DNA of 64,000 nt from Deltaproteobacteria bacterium. GTDB taxonomy: Bacteria; Myxococcota_A; Polyangia; JAAYKL01. This document shows, piece by piece, positions 42,673 to 51,778 of this stretch. The stretch spans positions 1 through 64,000 of the forward strand of contig JAFGXQ010000202.1 in assembly GCA_016936575.1 (NCBI GenBank). Direction: 5' to 3'. The notes under the pieces were generated by a model. The model had not been told where the DNA came from. It made no database searches and saw only the letters and a list, made by a program, of their open reading frames with translations. Each line of letters starts with the position of its first letter. The first letter of the stretch is position 1. Made by a program: the position numbers and the translations under genes.

Positions 42673-44427
42673 TCAGTCGCGCCGTGCCGTGCTGGGCTGT
42701 CCCATTCGCAGCGGGCCCCCCCGGGCAGTGGACCAAAGCAGACAGTTATCAGTCGACCCCGGTACTTTATAAATATCCATTCCGTGCTCGAACGTCTGAA
42801 TGAAAATTTCCAGTTCGCCGTCGCCGTCCAAATCGCCCACGGTCGGTGCTGCCGGCGCGCCGTTTCCGTTTCCGTTTTCGCCGGTATTCGGTAGCGAAAC
42901 GTCGTGCAGCAGCGTCCCGTCCGCAGCAAGGATCACCAGGTTGCCGGAATCAAGCACCCCCGGGTCGCCATACGTAGTGAACAGAATTTCGGGAGAGCCG
43001 TCCTGATTGAGGTCCGCGACAATCGGTTCAGACGCGAACATGATGTCTTTCTGGTGACTGTAATTATATCGCCAAAGCTGTTCGCCATCGGCATCAAACG
43101 CATACATGAACCAGTCATTCAGAGAAACGATAATTTCCGGACGCTCATCGCCCAAGATATTCACGGTGGCTGCGGCGGGAGGCGCCTGCGGCGGGTACCA
43201 GCCGTCCACAGCGACCGGCAGGTCGCCCCGTTTCAACGTTTCAAAACCCGCCTTGCGCATGGCGGAGCGACTGCCATCCCCGTGGGCCCCTTCCAGCACC
43301 ATTATTCCGAACGCCTGCGTTTCGTAGGGTTCATGCATCTCAATATTGGGAACTCCCAGAACCTCATTTCTGCCATCTAAATCCAGGTCCACAATATTCG
43401 GTGGTGAATGGGTCCATTGCGCCCATTCAGTCCAACTCGGATGGGGCCACTCCCCGGTATGATTATGATAGTGGTCTTCTTCCACCTGAGGGTCCACCCA
43501 ACGAATAAACTGCCCCCATGTGAAACGCTCTCCCTCGTACTCGTTGCTTCTATTGGTAAACCAGGGAGATGCGTTGATAGCCACCCCATCGTGGTCAAAC
43601 GCCTGAATATGATGATTGTCGTAGGTGGCGATGATTTCAAGCTCGCTGTCATCGTCGATGTTTCCGATACCCACGTTCAACCCATAGCATCCGTATCCGT
43701 GATGACCATATCCGTTTCGATCGGCGTCGTTTCCCTCCCCCGTGGCGGCGTTGTATCGCGGCCATGCATTCCAGCTGAGGCCGTCCGGCTGATACAGCGT
43801 TCCATCTGGGTTAAACACCCATACCTGCGACCCCCCGTCCGGCTCTTCTGCGGTTTCAGTGGTGGTCACCACAATTTCAATGCTGCCGTCGCCGTTCAAA
43901 TCCCCGGCGGCCATTCCGCGCACTTCCGGACCGGTTCCCGCGCCGTTTACATTGGCGGGCCAACCTGCCTTGAGGGTCGGCGCCCCATTATTCCATTCGT
44001 ACGCAAACACCCGACTGCCGTTCCCCGCCACTATCTCGGTATTGCCGTCCCCTTCCAAATCCACCACCACATGACCGGCATACACGCGACCGTCACCATC
44101 AGACAATTCCGCAATCAATTCACCAGCGGAATCCAACACATAAATGGAATAGTACGCAGCAATTAATTCATTGCTGCCGTTTCCGTCCAAATCAAACACA
44201 ACCGGAGATGCAAACCAACTGGTTTGGCCCTGAATGTTCTTCCAAAACACCGGCGCCGCCACATCGCCGGTGCTGACTCCCACATCACACGTAGCGGTAA
44301 CTGTTCCACCGGTACTGCTTCCCCCTTCGGGCGGATGTCGCGTATACGACGACTCGTCACCCTTGCACCCCACCATCAGCGCTAGAAACACTGGCAACAC
44401 ACAATGCACTCTCATGGAAACTCGCAT
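42673..44427 (-). CDS. FG-GAP/VCBS-repeat lipoprotein, integrin-alpha-like beta-propeller
   Basis: A 584-residue protein. AGGAGG precedes the ATG, and a signal ends in LMVGC (Cys21). From about residue 60 on it contains many FG-GAP/VCBS repeats with Ca2+-binding 'DLDGDG'-type loops: DLDGNGSNELIA, DLEGDGNTEIVAG, DLNGDGSIEIVV, DLDGRNEVLG, DLNQDGSPEILF, DLDGDGELEIFI. These build a seven-bladed propeller similar to integrin alpha subunits. No catalytic residues were seen. A cell-surface binding or adhesion role is inferred. It is monocistronic, with a divergent Gre-like gene about 150 bases away. Confidence 0.85.
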   Translation of the reverse strand: MRVSMRVHCVLPVFLALMVGCKGDESSYTRHPPEGGSSTGGTVTATCDVGVSTGDVAAPVFWKNIQGQTSWFASPVVFDLDGNGSNELIAAYYSIYVLDSAGELIAELSDGDGRVYAGHVVVDLEGDGNTEIVAGNGSRVFAYEWNNGAPTLKAGWPANVNGAGTGPEVRGMAAGDLNGDGSIEIVVTTTETAEEPDGGSQVWVFNPDGTLYQPDGLSWNAWPRYNAATGEGNDADRNGYGHHGYGCYGLNVGIGNIDDDSELEIIATYDNHHIQAFDHDGVAINASPWFTNRSNEYEGERFTWGQFIRWVDPQVEEDHYHNHTGEWPHPSWTEWAQWTHSPPNIVDLDLDGRNEVLGVPNIEMHEPYETQAFGIMVLEGAHGDGSRSAMRKAGFETLKRGDLPVAVDGWYPPQAPPAAATVNILGDERPEIIVSLNDWFMYAFDADGEQLWRYNYSHQKDIMFASEPIVADLNQDGSPEILFTTYGDPGVLDSGNLVILAADGTLLHDVSLPNTGENGNGNGAPAAPTVGDLDGDGELEIFIQTFEHGMDIYKVPGSTDNCLLWSTARGGPLRMGQPSTARRD

Positions 44428-44575
44428 GGAAACCTCCTACATTTGAATGGATATAGTATAGCACAACTCGCATATATATTTTGAAAAACCGCCCCTTGAG
44501 GTGCTTTTGTATTCATCCGAAGTAATTTCACGAAGCATTTGAAATTACTTCGTCGATATGCCTATATGAATCGTT

Positions 44576-45058
44576 ATGGACAAACGCGAATTGCATCATC
44601 AGCTGATTCAGCAGGTTTCGACCGACCTGGAAAAAGCACGAGCGGCAGCCATGGCCGCTGCCGAAGGGGCCACCCACGAAGAAAACAAGGCCGAAGGCAG
44701 AAAAGACATGCGAGCCACTGAAGCGGCCTATCTGGCCCGTGGACAAACCCTGCGGGTGGAAGCGCTTGAAGATGCGTTGCTTCGTATTCGTCAGGTTCCG
44801 CTTCGGCGGTTCAGCGAAGACACCCCCATTGCCGCCGGAGCACTCATTCAACTCACAGACGAACAGGACTCACCCCGCTGGGTGTTTCTGATGCCGGCGG
44901 CCGCGGGCGTGGAGTTGCACGACGGACAAAACATCATTACCACCATCACTACCCGGAGCCCGCTTGGAAGAGAACTGGTGGAAAAACTGCTGGGGGATGA
45001 AATCGAAATATATCTGGGAGAATCCCTCCAATTTTTCGAAATCACCGAGCTTCTATAA
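44576..45058 (+). CDS. GreA/GreB-family transcript-cleavage-like factor
   Basis: A 160-residue protein with the Gre layout. The N-terminal helical hairpin (about 1-75: LHHQLIQQVSTDLEKARAAAMAAAEGATHEENKAEGRKDMRATEAAYLARGQ) is followed by a C-terminal FKBP-like domain ending in SPLGRELVEKLLGDEIEI. Gre factors rescue backtracked RNA polymerase by stimulating transcript cleavage from acidic residues at the coiled-coil tip. Here the tip contains HEENKAE, so activity is possible. It could also be a Gre-like regulator (as Gfh1 or Rnk). No clear ribosome binding site was seen. Confidence 0.8.
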   Translation: MDKRELHHQLIQQVSTDLEKARAAAMAAAEGATHEENKAEGRKDMRATEAAYLARGQTLRVEALEDALLRIRQVPLRRFSEDTPIAAGALIQLTDEQDSPRWVFLMPAAAGVELHDGQNIITTITTRSPLGRELVEKLLGDEIEIYLGESLQFFEITELL

Positions 45059-45133
45059 CGTTCAACGAAATACTATTTTGTCCCAATCGGCCTAAAAATT
45101 GCTTCGGCGGTTTCACCTCGCTACTATGTACCC

Positions 45134-46150
45134 ATGAGCGGCCCCGGCGGAATAGAACGAAGAGACCCCTGCAAACCGATAATGTTGCTGGGCACTGCGT
45201 TGTCGCACGCCAAACACAGTCGTGCCAGCGGTATTATTTCGCTGAAAAGCAACGGGCAGAATCACCATATTCAATTCACCGGCGGCAACATCATGGAAAT
45301 GGCCGGCCCGGAAGGTGCTTTCCACCTGGAGCACGCCTCTCAGATTTTTTCGCTGCCCAGACCGCTCATCCACTGGGAAGACCACGCACCCCTGTGTCCG
45401 CTCTCCTCTCGGAGAAAAATTGATCCGGCGCATTTGCTGGTGAAAGGAGTGACCTTTCGGCGCGATCTGTTCGAACCCACATCGTTTGTGGAGCGAGTCC
45501 CGGTATCGACACTTTCCATTGATTCGGGCCAGCTGATTGAACTGAAGAAACTCCCCTTTTCGCAGGAGGATATCCTGTTTTTCAAAAGGCTCACGCATCC
45601 CACCCCCATTTCCATGATTCTCTGGAAGCGGGGCGTTTCCCCCAAACATGCGGCTTCGCTTTTGGCCACACTCAACATGCTCGGGGTATGGAAAGGGCAA
45701 TGGGCCCCCGGAGTTCTGCCGAAAATCAGCAGTGCCCAAAAAATAATGCGGCGACGTCAGCATCAGGTTGATGACCTGGCCCTGCTGGGGCTGCCCCTCG
45801 GTGCCGATGCGATGCAAATCGACCGCGCATTTCGGCAGCTTTCTTTTGAGCTTCACCCCGATCGGTTAGCGGCTTCAATGAACACAGAAGACAGAAAAAT
45901 ACATCACGATGCATTCGATGTGATTTCCGCGGCGTATACACGTCTAAAAAGGACCCGAACCAGCCGTCGTCAGCCTTTGGTCACTCACCGGGATACCAGT
46001 CTGTGGCAGGGGGCGCTGCAGGCGGCCGAAGCCGCATTGCAACAGGGAAACATTCGCCTGGCCAAAAAACACGCCCTTACCGGGCTTTCTCTCTCTCCGC
46101 CCGCATATGCCCGCAACCGCTTCGCCGAACTACTGAAAATCGCCGCCTGA
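45134..46150 (+). CDS. DUF4388-like protein with C-terminal J-domain
   Basis: A 338-residue protein. The N-terminal ~110 residues (SRASGIISLKSNGQNHHIQFTGGNI) resemble DUF4388/PATAN-type domains seen in deltaproteobacterial regulators. The middle is helical. The C-terminal part has a J-domain (LLGLPLGADAMQIDRAFRQLSFELHPDR, with the HPD tripeptide about residue 240, then FDVISAAYTRLK). HPD lets J-proteins stimulate DnaK ATPase. A final helical repeat (AAEAALQQGNIRLAKKHALTGLSLSP) looks TPR-like. It would be a cytoplasmic co-chaperone-like adaptor, partner unknown. The gene lies 75 bases after the Gre-like gene. Confidence 0.75.
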   Translation: MSGPGGIERRDPCKPIMLLGTALSHAKHSRASGIISLKSNGQNHHIQFTGGNIMEMAGPEGAFHLEHASQIFSLPRPLIHWEDHAPLCPLSSRRKIDPAHLLVKGVTFRRDLFEPTSFVERVPVSTLSIDSGQLIELKKLPFSQEDILFFKRLTHPTPISMILWKRGVSPKHAASLLATLNMLGVWKGQWAPGVLPKISSAQKIMRRRQHQVDDLALLGLPLGADAMQIDRAFRQLSFELHPDRLAASMNTEDRKIHHDAFDVISAAYTRLKRTRTSRRQPLVTHRDTSLWQGALQAAEAALQQGNIRLAKKHALTGLSLSPPAYARNRFAELLKIAA

Positions 46151-46235
46151 GTGTTGGCCCCCCTTAATTAATTCCATATTTTCCCGTTAGCTTCTGTTGC
46201 ACGGTTATAACAAAACAACAGAATAGGGGTCGCGC

Positions 46236-46628
46236 ATGTATCAGATAGAACGAGAAAAAGTAGGCCGAATGGATGTCTATAGGCTGGAATTCGGCGGATT
46301 CATTAAAATGGATGAAATGCAGCACTGGGTGGATGATTCCCAAAAGCAGCTTACCACCAGCCCCGGCACATTCGCCGTTTGGGTCGATATGCGAAACCTG
46401 AAGCCGCTGCCCCAGGACGCCCAGGAAAAAATGATGGAAGGTCAGAAAATGTATAAAGACAAAGGAATGGTCCGGTCAGCAGTCGTGGTTCCGAATTCTC
46501 TTGTAAAACTGCAATTCGAGCGCATCGCCAAAGAATCGGGCATACACGAATGGGAACGCTATTTTTCCGCAGAAGAACCGGAATGGGAGTCATCAATGAA
46601 ATCGTGGATAGAAAAGGGTGTGAATTAA
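46236..46628 (+). CDS. SpoIIAA/STAS-like small protein
   Basis: A 130-residue soluble protein with alternating beta/alpha segments (VYRLEFGGFIKMDEM; FAVWVDMRNLKPLP; VRSAVVVPNSLVKLQFERIAKESGI). This is the pattern of SpoIIAA-like (STAS/SEC14-type) domains that bind small hydrophobic ligands or take part in partner switching. The assignment is by eye and no phosphorylatable Ser motif is evident. AGGGG precedes the ATG. Its stop is 20 bases from the end of the convergent DUF1439 gene. Confidence 0.6.
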   Translation: MYQIEREKVGRMDVYRLEFGGFIKMDEMQHWVDDSQKQLTTSPGTFAVWVDMRNLKPLPQDAQEKMMEGQKMYKDKGMVRSAVVVPNSLVKLQFERIAKESGIHEWERYFSAEEPEWESSMKSWIEKGVN

Positions 46629-46648
46629 ACGGTTTTCATTGCCGCCGT

Positions 46649-47191
46649 TCACGGTCCCAGCGTGACGACCAATGCGTTGTCTTTTACTTCTACCCGCTTC
46701 AGCAGTTTTCCGGTGATTTTCCCTTTCACAGTCGTATCGGTCACCGTGTACACCGGCGTTTCGTTCAAATATGAAGTTATCATCGGCAAGATAATACTTT
46801 TCAGCTGGTCCAGATTTGAAAACGACTTTTCCGCCACGTCAATCGAAACCAACTCGAAATCGCTGATAAAAAATTGCGCGGAATCTGCGTCGTAGCGCAC
46901 GGTACCGCGACCGTCCAGGGAGCCGCTCAATGAAAACTTCAACAGCTGAGCGGTGAATTTCAGCTTCATCCCTACCTGTCCCGCCGGCAGGTATACTTCA
47001 GGGGAATGCAACGAAACATTGGCAATCATCACATTCTTTTCGAGCGGAAATCGCGCCGCCACCTTCTGCTGCAACTCCTGCTGCGAAATCACCACATCCA
47101 CTTCAGGGCTGGAACAGGACGCTGTCTGCAGCGCCCACCCAACAAGTAAAACGGCCATACCTATTTTTGTGATAGTTGCGGTTGTTTTCAT
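46649..47191 (-). CDS. DUF1439 (YceB-like) lipoprotein
   Basis: A 180-residue lipoprotein with signal ending in TASC (Cys26). It follows the YceB/DUF1439 pattern: ISQQELQQKVAARFP near the start, then tandem beta-rich segments (YLPAGQVGMKLKFTAQ; GTVRYDADSAQFFISDFEL) and a C-terminal YTVTDTTVKGKITGKLLKRVEVKDNALVV. The related tubular lipid-binding (TULIP-like) fold suggests lipid binding in the periplasm. It stands about 45 bases downstream of the first vWA gene on the same strand and may be co-transcribed. Confidence 0.8.
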   Translation of the reverse strand: MKTTATITKIGMAVLLVGWALQTASCSSPEVDVVISQQELQQKVAARFPLEKNVMIANVSLHSPEVYLPAGQVGMKLKFTAQLLKFSLSGSLDGRGTVRYDADSAQFFISDFELVSIDVAEKSFSNLDQLKSIILPMITSYLNETPVYTVTDTTVKGKITGKLLKRVEVKDNALVVTLGP

Positions 47192-47237
47192 GTCACCGAC
47201 CTCTTCATTCTTAAAAAAATGGCGTCATTTCACCACG

Positions 47238-48539
47238 CTATTTATCCATACAAGCGGCAATGATATCTGCGATTTCAGACATGGCGAAGTTCCAGCTTTC
47301 GCTGCATACTGATGTAATATACCCCAGTTTGCCGAACTCCCGCGCGATTTGCACATAACGCATGCCCGGGTACGCCTGCACCAGCGCCTCACCGTCACCA
47401 CTCCATTCCTCACACGCATACGCCACCGTCGGCGGTGCGGTATCTCCCCCCACAAACGGCTCTCCCATCGTTCCACCGCCCGGTAGTTCGACATTCTCGC
47501 AATTGTCGAGGGTATCACCCCGTCCCTGGCAATCCGGTGTGTTGGGAACCCCCACAATCGCCGCGAACATCACCGACCCTTCGGCTTCTACCCCGGTGGT
47601 TTCCGTTTTGGCCGAAAGAATGAGTTCGTACAACTGGGTTGCGCTGTGTAAACTGTCATTTGATGCCACGCAGGCTTCGGGCACCCCTCCGCTGTTGCTG
47701 ACCACATTGAACCAGTCGTCATTTTTGATAGAACATTCCTCTGCATCAGAAACCACAATGATCACCGTCAACGCCTCCGAACGTAGAAATTGGCTTTGGT
47801 CAGAATACGCGAAGGCATTGTCCACCGCGCTTAAGGGCTGACGAATGCTGCACCCGTGCAACCCGGTGGGCATCATGCACGTCATGGCATCGCGAAATTC
47901 CTGGTATAAATTATTGTCGTTCAGTGCCAGGAACAAATCATCCTCAATAAACGGAGAAATATCCGGGCAGGGGTATTCCGGGTCCCAGTTGTAATCATCT
48001 GATATTTCGGTGCGCATCAGCGCAAGATCACCAAGATAATCTCCACCGCAGTTGTCACCCAATACCGGGTCCGGAAAAATCATAACGGTATCGTAACCAA
48101 CATAAGTTCCGATATCGGGGGTAATGACAGCAAATCGCGCGTCAATCGACGCTAAATCCAAACTCAATCCGCCGATGAGTCGCTCGGTTAGTTCGAGTAA
48201 TAACGTTCTCACCGCGCTGCCCATCTTGTTCTGTTCGTGAAGCATGGAAGGCGCGCTGTCCACCACAAACAGAATATCCACACCGGTCATCGGCTCGCTG
48301 TATGTGGTGATGGTTTCAGACTCAGAATCGTTTTCGCTGTCGTTATCGCTGCTCTGATTGTCGGAATCCACACATTTCCCGTTCACGCACAATCCACTCA
48401 GACATTCGTCGTTGTCTTCACACTGCGCCACCTGCTGATTTTCATAACAACCGCCGATACCTGAAAGCAGCAGCAAACCGAACAATAATAAACCACGAAT
48501 ATCTCGAAAGTATTCCATCAGCCGATTGCGGGTTCCCAT
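47238..48539 (-). CDS. vWA-domain lipoprotein (paralog 1)
   Basis: A 433-residue protein. The signal ends in GIGGC (Cys31). A Cys-rich knob CEDNDECLSGLCVNGKC is followed by an acidic Ser/Asp linker and a vWA domain from about residue 88. The MIDAS site is VVDSAPSM, that is DxAxS instead of DxSxS, so metal-dependent ligand binding may be weakened. VIIVVSDAEECS is a conserved core strand in all three paralogs. Six or more Cys suggest disulfides. It lacks the long Cys-rich insert found in the other two. It is downstream of a terminator (48632-48660), so it has its own promoter. Confidence 0.85.
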   Translation of the reverse strand: MGTRNRLMEYFRDIRGLLLFGLLLLSGIGGCYENQQVAQCEDNDECLSGLCVNGKCVDSDNQSSDNDSENDSESETITTYSEPMTGVDILFVVDSAPSMLHEQNKMGSAVRTLLLELTERLIGGLSLDLASIDARFAVITPDIGTYVGYDTVMIFPDPVLGDNCGGDYLGDLALMRTEISDDYNWDPEYPCPDISPFIEDDLFLALNDNNLYQEFRDAMTCMMPTGLHGCSIRQPLSAVDNAFAYSDQSQFLRSEALTVIIVVSDAEECSIKNDDWFNVVSNSGGVPEACVASNDSLHSATQLYELILSAKTETTGVEAEGSVMFAAIVGVPNTPDCQGRGDTLDNCENVELPGGGTMGEPFVGGDTAPPTVAYACEEWSGDGEALVQAYPGMRYVQIAREFGKLGYITSVCSESWNFAMSEIADIIAACMDK

Positions 48540-48631
48540 TCTGTTTCAACTCCAGTCGTTCATAAGTTTTGAATAAGATACCACATCATACAAAAATAAA
48601 ACGGAACCGCACAGAAATTCATTTGATCCTT

Positions 48632-48660
48632 CAAAAAAAAGTGGCGGCCCGAAGGCCGCC
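48632..48660 (-). terminator. Rho-independent terminator for the vWA gene at 48771
   Basis: On the minus strand a GGCGGCC-ttcg-GGCCGCC stem (7 bp, 4-base loop) is followed by ACTTTTTTTTGA. It lies about 110 bases after the stop of the second vWA gene and ends that transcript before paralog 1. Confidence 0.8.
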
Positions 48661-48770
48661 GAATGAGAGGGACATCTCATTGTAAGACTGTTTTTCTGAG
48701 CATGATTTTACTTCACCCCGTCCATCTCATGCACGCTGATGCCATTCTTGAAAATGAAAGCGCTTTCCAT

Positions 48771-50219
48771 TCACCGCGATAAGCTTTCCGTGATTCTGGC
48801 GCTGATGTCGTCCATCGCCGGTGTCCAGTCACTGTTGCAGATGGAGTATACATAGCCGTAATTACCGAAAATTCTGGCCAGCTCCACAATTCTCGTTGCG
48901 GGATAGGCCTGGGTAATCGGAATGCCCTCATTGTCAAACCGTTCACAGGCGTATTCATAATAAATCGCAGGGTTTCCGTTGGGGTCCATTCTTTCAATGA
49001 TTGATGGTGACGCCATGGTTCCGTGGGCCAACGCCACATCGCCGCAATGCGTCAACGAAGAACCAAATCCCTGGCACTCATCGACCATGGGAACCCCGGT
49101 GATGGCCGCGAATATAATTGACCCTGCCGACGGCACTCCGGTGGCCACGGTTTTCGCATCGAGAATCTGATTTCGCAAATCAACAATGTCCATCATCATG
49201 TCTTCGTGCAAGCCGCAGGCGACATTTCGTTCATTTGTATTGAGCTCAGGCACCACATGCCATTCGTCGGTCGCCAGCGAGCAATCGTTCTCATCAGAAA
49301 TAACGATGACCACCGTCAGCGCGTCCTCCCGCAAAAATACCCCCTGACCATGCTTGGTCAACGCCGCGGGCACCGCACTCAACTGCTGCTCAAACGCGCA
49401 TCCGTCCGTACCCACATTCGACAGACAGGCGCCTGCAGATACAAATTCGCGATACCCGTACCCCAACGCGGCGGCAGCTTCAGCGCCCGGCGTCAGATAC
49501 ATCTCGTTTTCGACAAACGCGCTCACATCCGGGCACACAATCGCATCAGACCCGTTTGCCGGACGGCACACCCCCACACCCGTCGCATTTATATCCGCAC
49601 AGTTCCAATCGGGCGGGCAGGCATTGTCGGTTTTGCTGCACGAAATCTTATTCCCCAATGTCGTGCTGAAAGAATCTGCATTATATTCAGTCAGCATCAT
49701 TCCGTCGTTTCCAAAACCGGCGTTCAGAGAGCAGACGGGATGGGGACTGAATATTTCATTATATGGCTGGCCATCAAAAGATACGCCCATGTCGGTGGTG
49801 GTTACGGCCAGCCGAATATCCAGCCCGTCCGCTACCGGCCCCACCGCACCGAGCATATCCTCGGTGATGTTATTAATCAGATTGAACAGCGACGTTGTCA
49901 GGATTTCCTGTTCCTGCACCATCGACCCGGTATCATCCACCACCAGTAAAATATCCACGCCTGACAGCGGCAGTGTATACGCAACATCGACCATTACGTC
50001 GGCATCCGCATCTGAATCACTGTCCGTATCCCCGTCTGTATCACCGTCTGCATCTCCCGTTCCCGCACAGGTACCGTCCACACAAACGCCTGATTCGCAA
50101 TCATCGTTCTCAACACACGGAACCCCGTCCAAATCGTCAACACAGCCGAGTATCAACACTCCTGTAATCCACACTGCGGCCGAACCGAGTCTACCAAACT
50201 GTTTTTTTATCCCTTTCAT
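48771..50219 (-). CDS. vWA-domain lipoprotein (paralog 2)
   Basis: A 482-residue protein starting at the ATG at 50219, after AAAGGAG; an in-frame ATG at 50240 would include that site. The lipobox is LILGC (Cys26). Order: Cys-rich knob (CVENDDCESGVCVDGTC), Asp-rich linker (DADGDTDGDTDSDSDADAD), vWA domain. The MIDAS is VVDDTGSM (DxTxS), a variant that still holds metal in some vWA domains. It shares with paralog 3 a Cys-rich insert (HPVCSLNAGFGNDG...CPPDWNC) and VIVISDENDCS. It is followed by a strong terminator. Protein-protein or surface binding is inferred. Confidence 0.88.
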   Translation of the reverse strand: MKGIKKQFGRLGSAAVWITGVLILGCVDDLDGVPCVENDDCESGVCVDGTCAGTGDADGDTDGDTDSDSDADADVMVDVAYTLPLSGVDILLVVDDTGSMVQEQEILTTSLFNLINNITEDMLGAVGPVADGLDIRLAVTTTDMGVSFDGQPYNEIFSPHPVCSLNAGFGNDGMMLTEYNADSFSTTLGNKISCSKTDNACPPDWNCADINATGVGVCRPANGSDAIVCPDVSAFVENEMYLTPGAEAAAALGYGYREFVSAGACLSNVGTDGCAFEQQLSAVPAALTKHGQGVFLREDALTVVIVISDENDCSLATDEWHVVPELNTNERNVACGLHEDMMMDIVDLRNQILDAKTVATGVPSAGSIIFAAITGVPMVDECQGFGSSLTHCGDVALAHGTMASPSIIERMDPNGNPAIYYEYACERFDNEGIPITQAYPATRIVELARIFGNYGYVYSICNSDWTPAMDDISARITESLSR

Positions 50220-50331
50220 AACACACTCCTTTGGTTTCATTGCCTATGCCCGTAAGACCGCGAGTAGATGAAAAGGTAACCTTATGAATTAAATATTTCT
50301 ATAAAACAGGTGTGTCGAAAAATGATTTTCA

Positions 50332-51744
50332 TCAGAACAGCCGAACGGCCATCTTGGCGACCAGTGCCTGCATGGCATGCGTCCAATCGCCGTTGCAGAC
50401 AGAATACACGTACCCGTACTCACCGAACTGCTGCGCCAGCTGTACAATTCGGGTGGCCGGATACGCCTGAGTAACTGTCTCCCCATCTTCGTATCGTTCA
50501 CACGCGTACTCAAAATAAAATGCCAAATTATCATTGGGATCAGGACGTTGCACCACCGAAGGGGCGCCCATAGTGCCATTTGCCAGCGAAACATTCATAC
50601 AATCGACAATATCGTCGCCGAACCCCTCGCAGAACGGCCCCAACGGAACCCCCACAATGGCGGCAAACATAATCGTATCGCGGGCGTCTTCACCCACCGC
50701 CGTCGTTTTCGCCGCCTGAATCTGTTCGTATATTTCAGTAACGTCGGTCATATATTCCGGATATGTGCCGCAGGCGATGTTGCTTTCGTTCGTACCCAGC
50801 TCGTGCACCTCATGCCATTGATTGCTGCCAAGAGAACAATCGTCTTCATCTGACACCACAATAATCAGCGTCATGGCGTCCGCACGTAAAAACCGCTCCT
50901 GTGCCCCATAGTGAAACGCCGCCGGAATCGCCGCCAACTGCTGCTCGAACGCACACCCTTCCAGGCCCACACTCGACATGCAGGCCACCGCAGAAACAAA
51001 CTGCTGATACCCGTACTGTTCCGCTGCTGAATTGCCAAGCGACAAAAATCCATCTTCAGCCACAAACGATGCTACATCGGGGCACTCGGTGGTGGTTTGC
51101 TCATGAATGGGTGTGCAGCGTCCCTCCCCGTTGTTGTCCAACCACATGCACAGCCAGTCAGCGGGGCATTCGCTTCCACTTTCATGACATGGAATGGTTT
51201 GGGGCTCCACCGGCACAGAGATGGCTACAGAATCCGAAGAGGGGTAAAATGTAAACATTCGGCCGTTATTCCCGAAGCCATCTCCTTTCGTGCAAACCGG
51301 ATGGGGATCGAAATTTTCCAAATACGGTTGACCGTTGTAAGAGACGCCCATATCGCTGCTGGTTACTCCCACACGTACATCGACCGCGTCAATGGCGATG
51401 CCGCCGCGCTGAATCATTTCGTCATACAGCCCATTCATCAACGCGAATATAGATGATGACAACACTGACTGCTCCTGCTTCATTGAGCCTGAATTGTCCA
51501 CAATAAACAGCACATCCACCGCAGTCAGCGATTTCAGTTCACGGGTGTCGCTATCGGTGGGTTCGCTTTCGGTATTGATATTGCCATCGCCAATGCATAT
51601 TCCGTTGCTGCATATTCCACCGGCACAGTCGCCACTATTCACACAAGCTACGCCGTCCATCTGCTGATTGCAGCATATGCAAAAAAATGCGGTTAAACCG
51701 ACAATCCAATTCTTCCGGCTAACACCGCATTGTCTGCTTCTCAT
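50332..51744 (-). CDS. vWA-domain lipoprotein (paralog 3)
   Basis: A 470-residue protein starting at the ATG at 51744 (GAGGAG upstream; the ATG at 51765 is rejected). The lipobox is at Cys24 or Cys25 (FFCICC). It has a Cys-rich knob (CVNSGDCAGGICSNGIC), a short acidic linker and a vWA domain whose MIDAS is the complete IVDNSGSM (DxSxS). The insert HPVCTKGDGFGNNG...CPADWLC and the strand LIIVVSDEDDCS are close to those of paralog 2, pointing to tandem duplication. It starts only 34 bases after the caspase-like gene, so it is probably in that operon. Confidence 0.9.
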   Translation of the reverse strand: MRSRQCGVSRKNWIVGLTAFFCICCNQQMDGVACVNSGDCAGGICSNGICIGDGNINTESEPTDSDTRELKSLTAVDVLFIVDNSGSMKQEQSVLSSSIFALMNGLYDEMIQRGGIAIDAVDVRVGVTSSDMGVSYNGQPYLENFDPHPVCTKGDGFGNNGRMFTFYPSSDSVAISVPVEPQTIPCHESGSECPADWLCMWLDNNGEGRCTPIHEQTTTECPDVASFVAEDGFLSLGNSAAEQYGYQQFVSAVACMSSVGLEGCAFEQQLAAIPAAFHYGAQERFLRADAMTLIIVVSDEDDCSLGSNQWHEVHELGTNESNIACGTYPEYMTDVTEIYEQIQAAKTTAVGEDARDTIMFAAIVGVPLGPFCEGFGDDIVDCMNVSLANGTMGAPSVVQRPDPNDNLAFYFEYACERYEDGETVTQAYPATRIVQLAQQFGEYGYVYSVCNGDWTHAMQALVAKMAVRLF

Positions 51745-51778
51745 TGTTTCTCCTCTGCTGCTCATTTTCGCAACGTAC

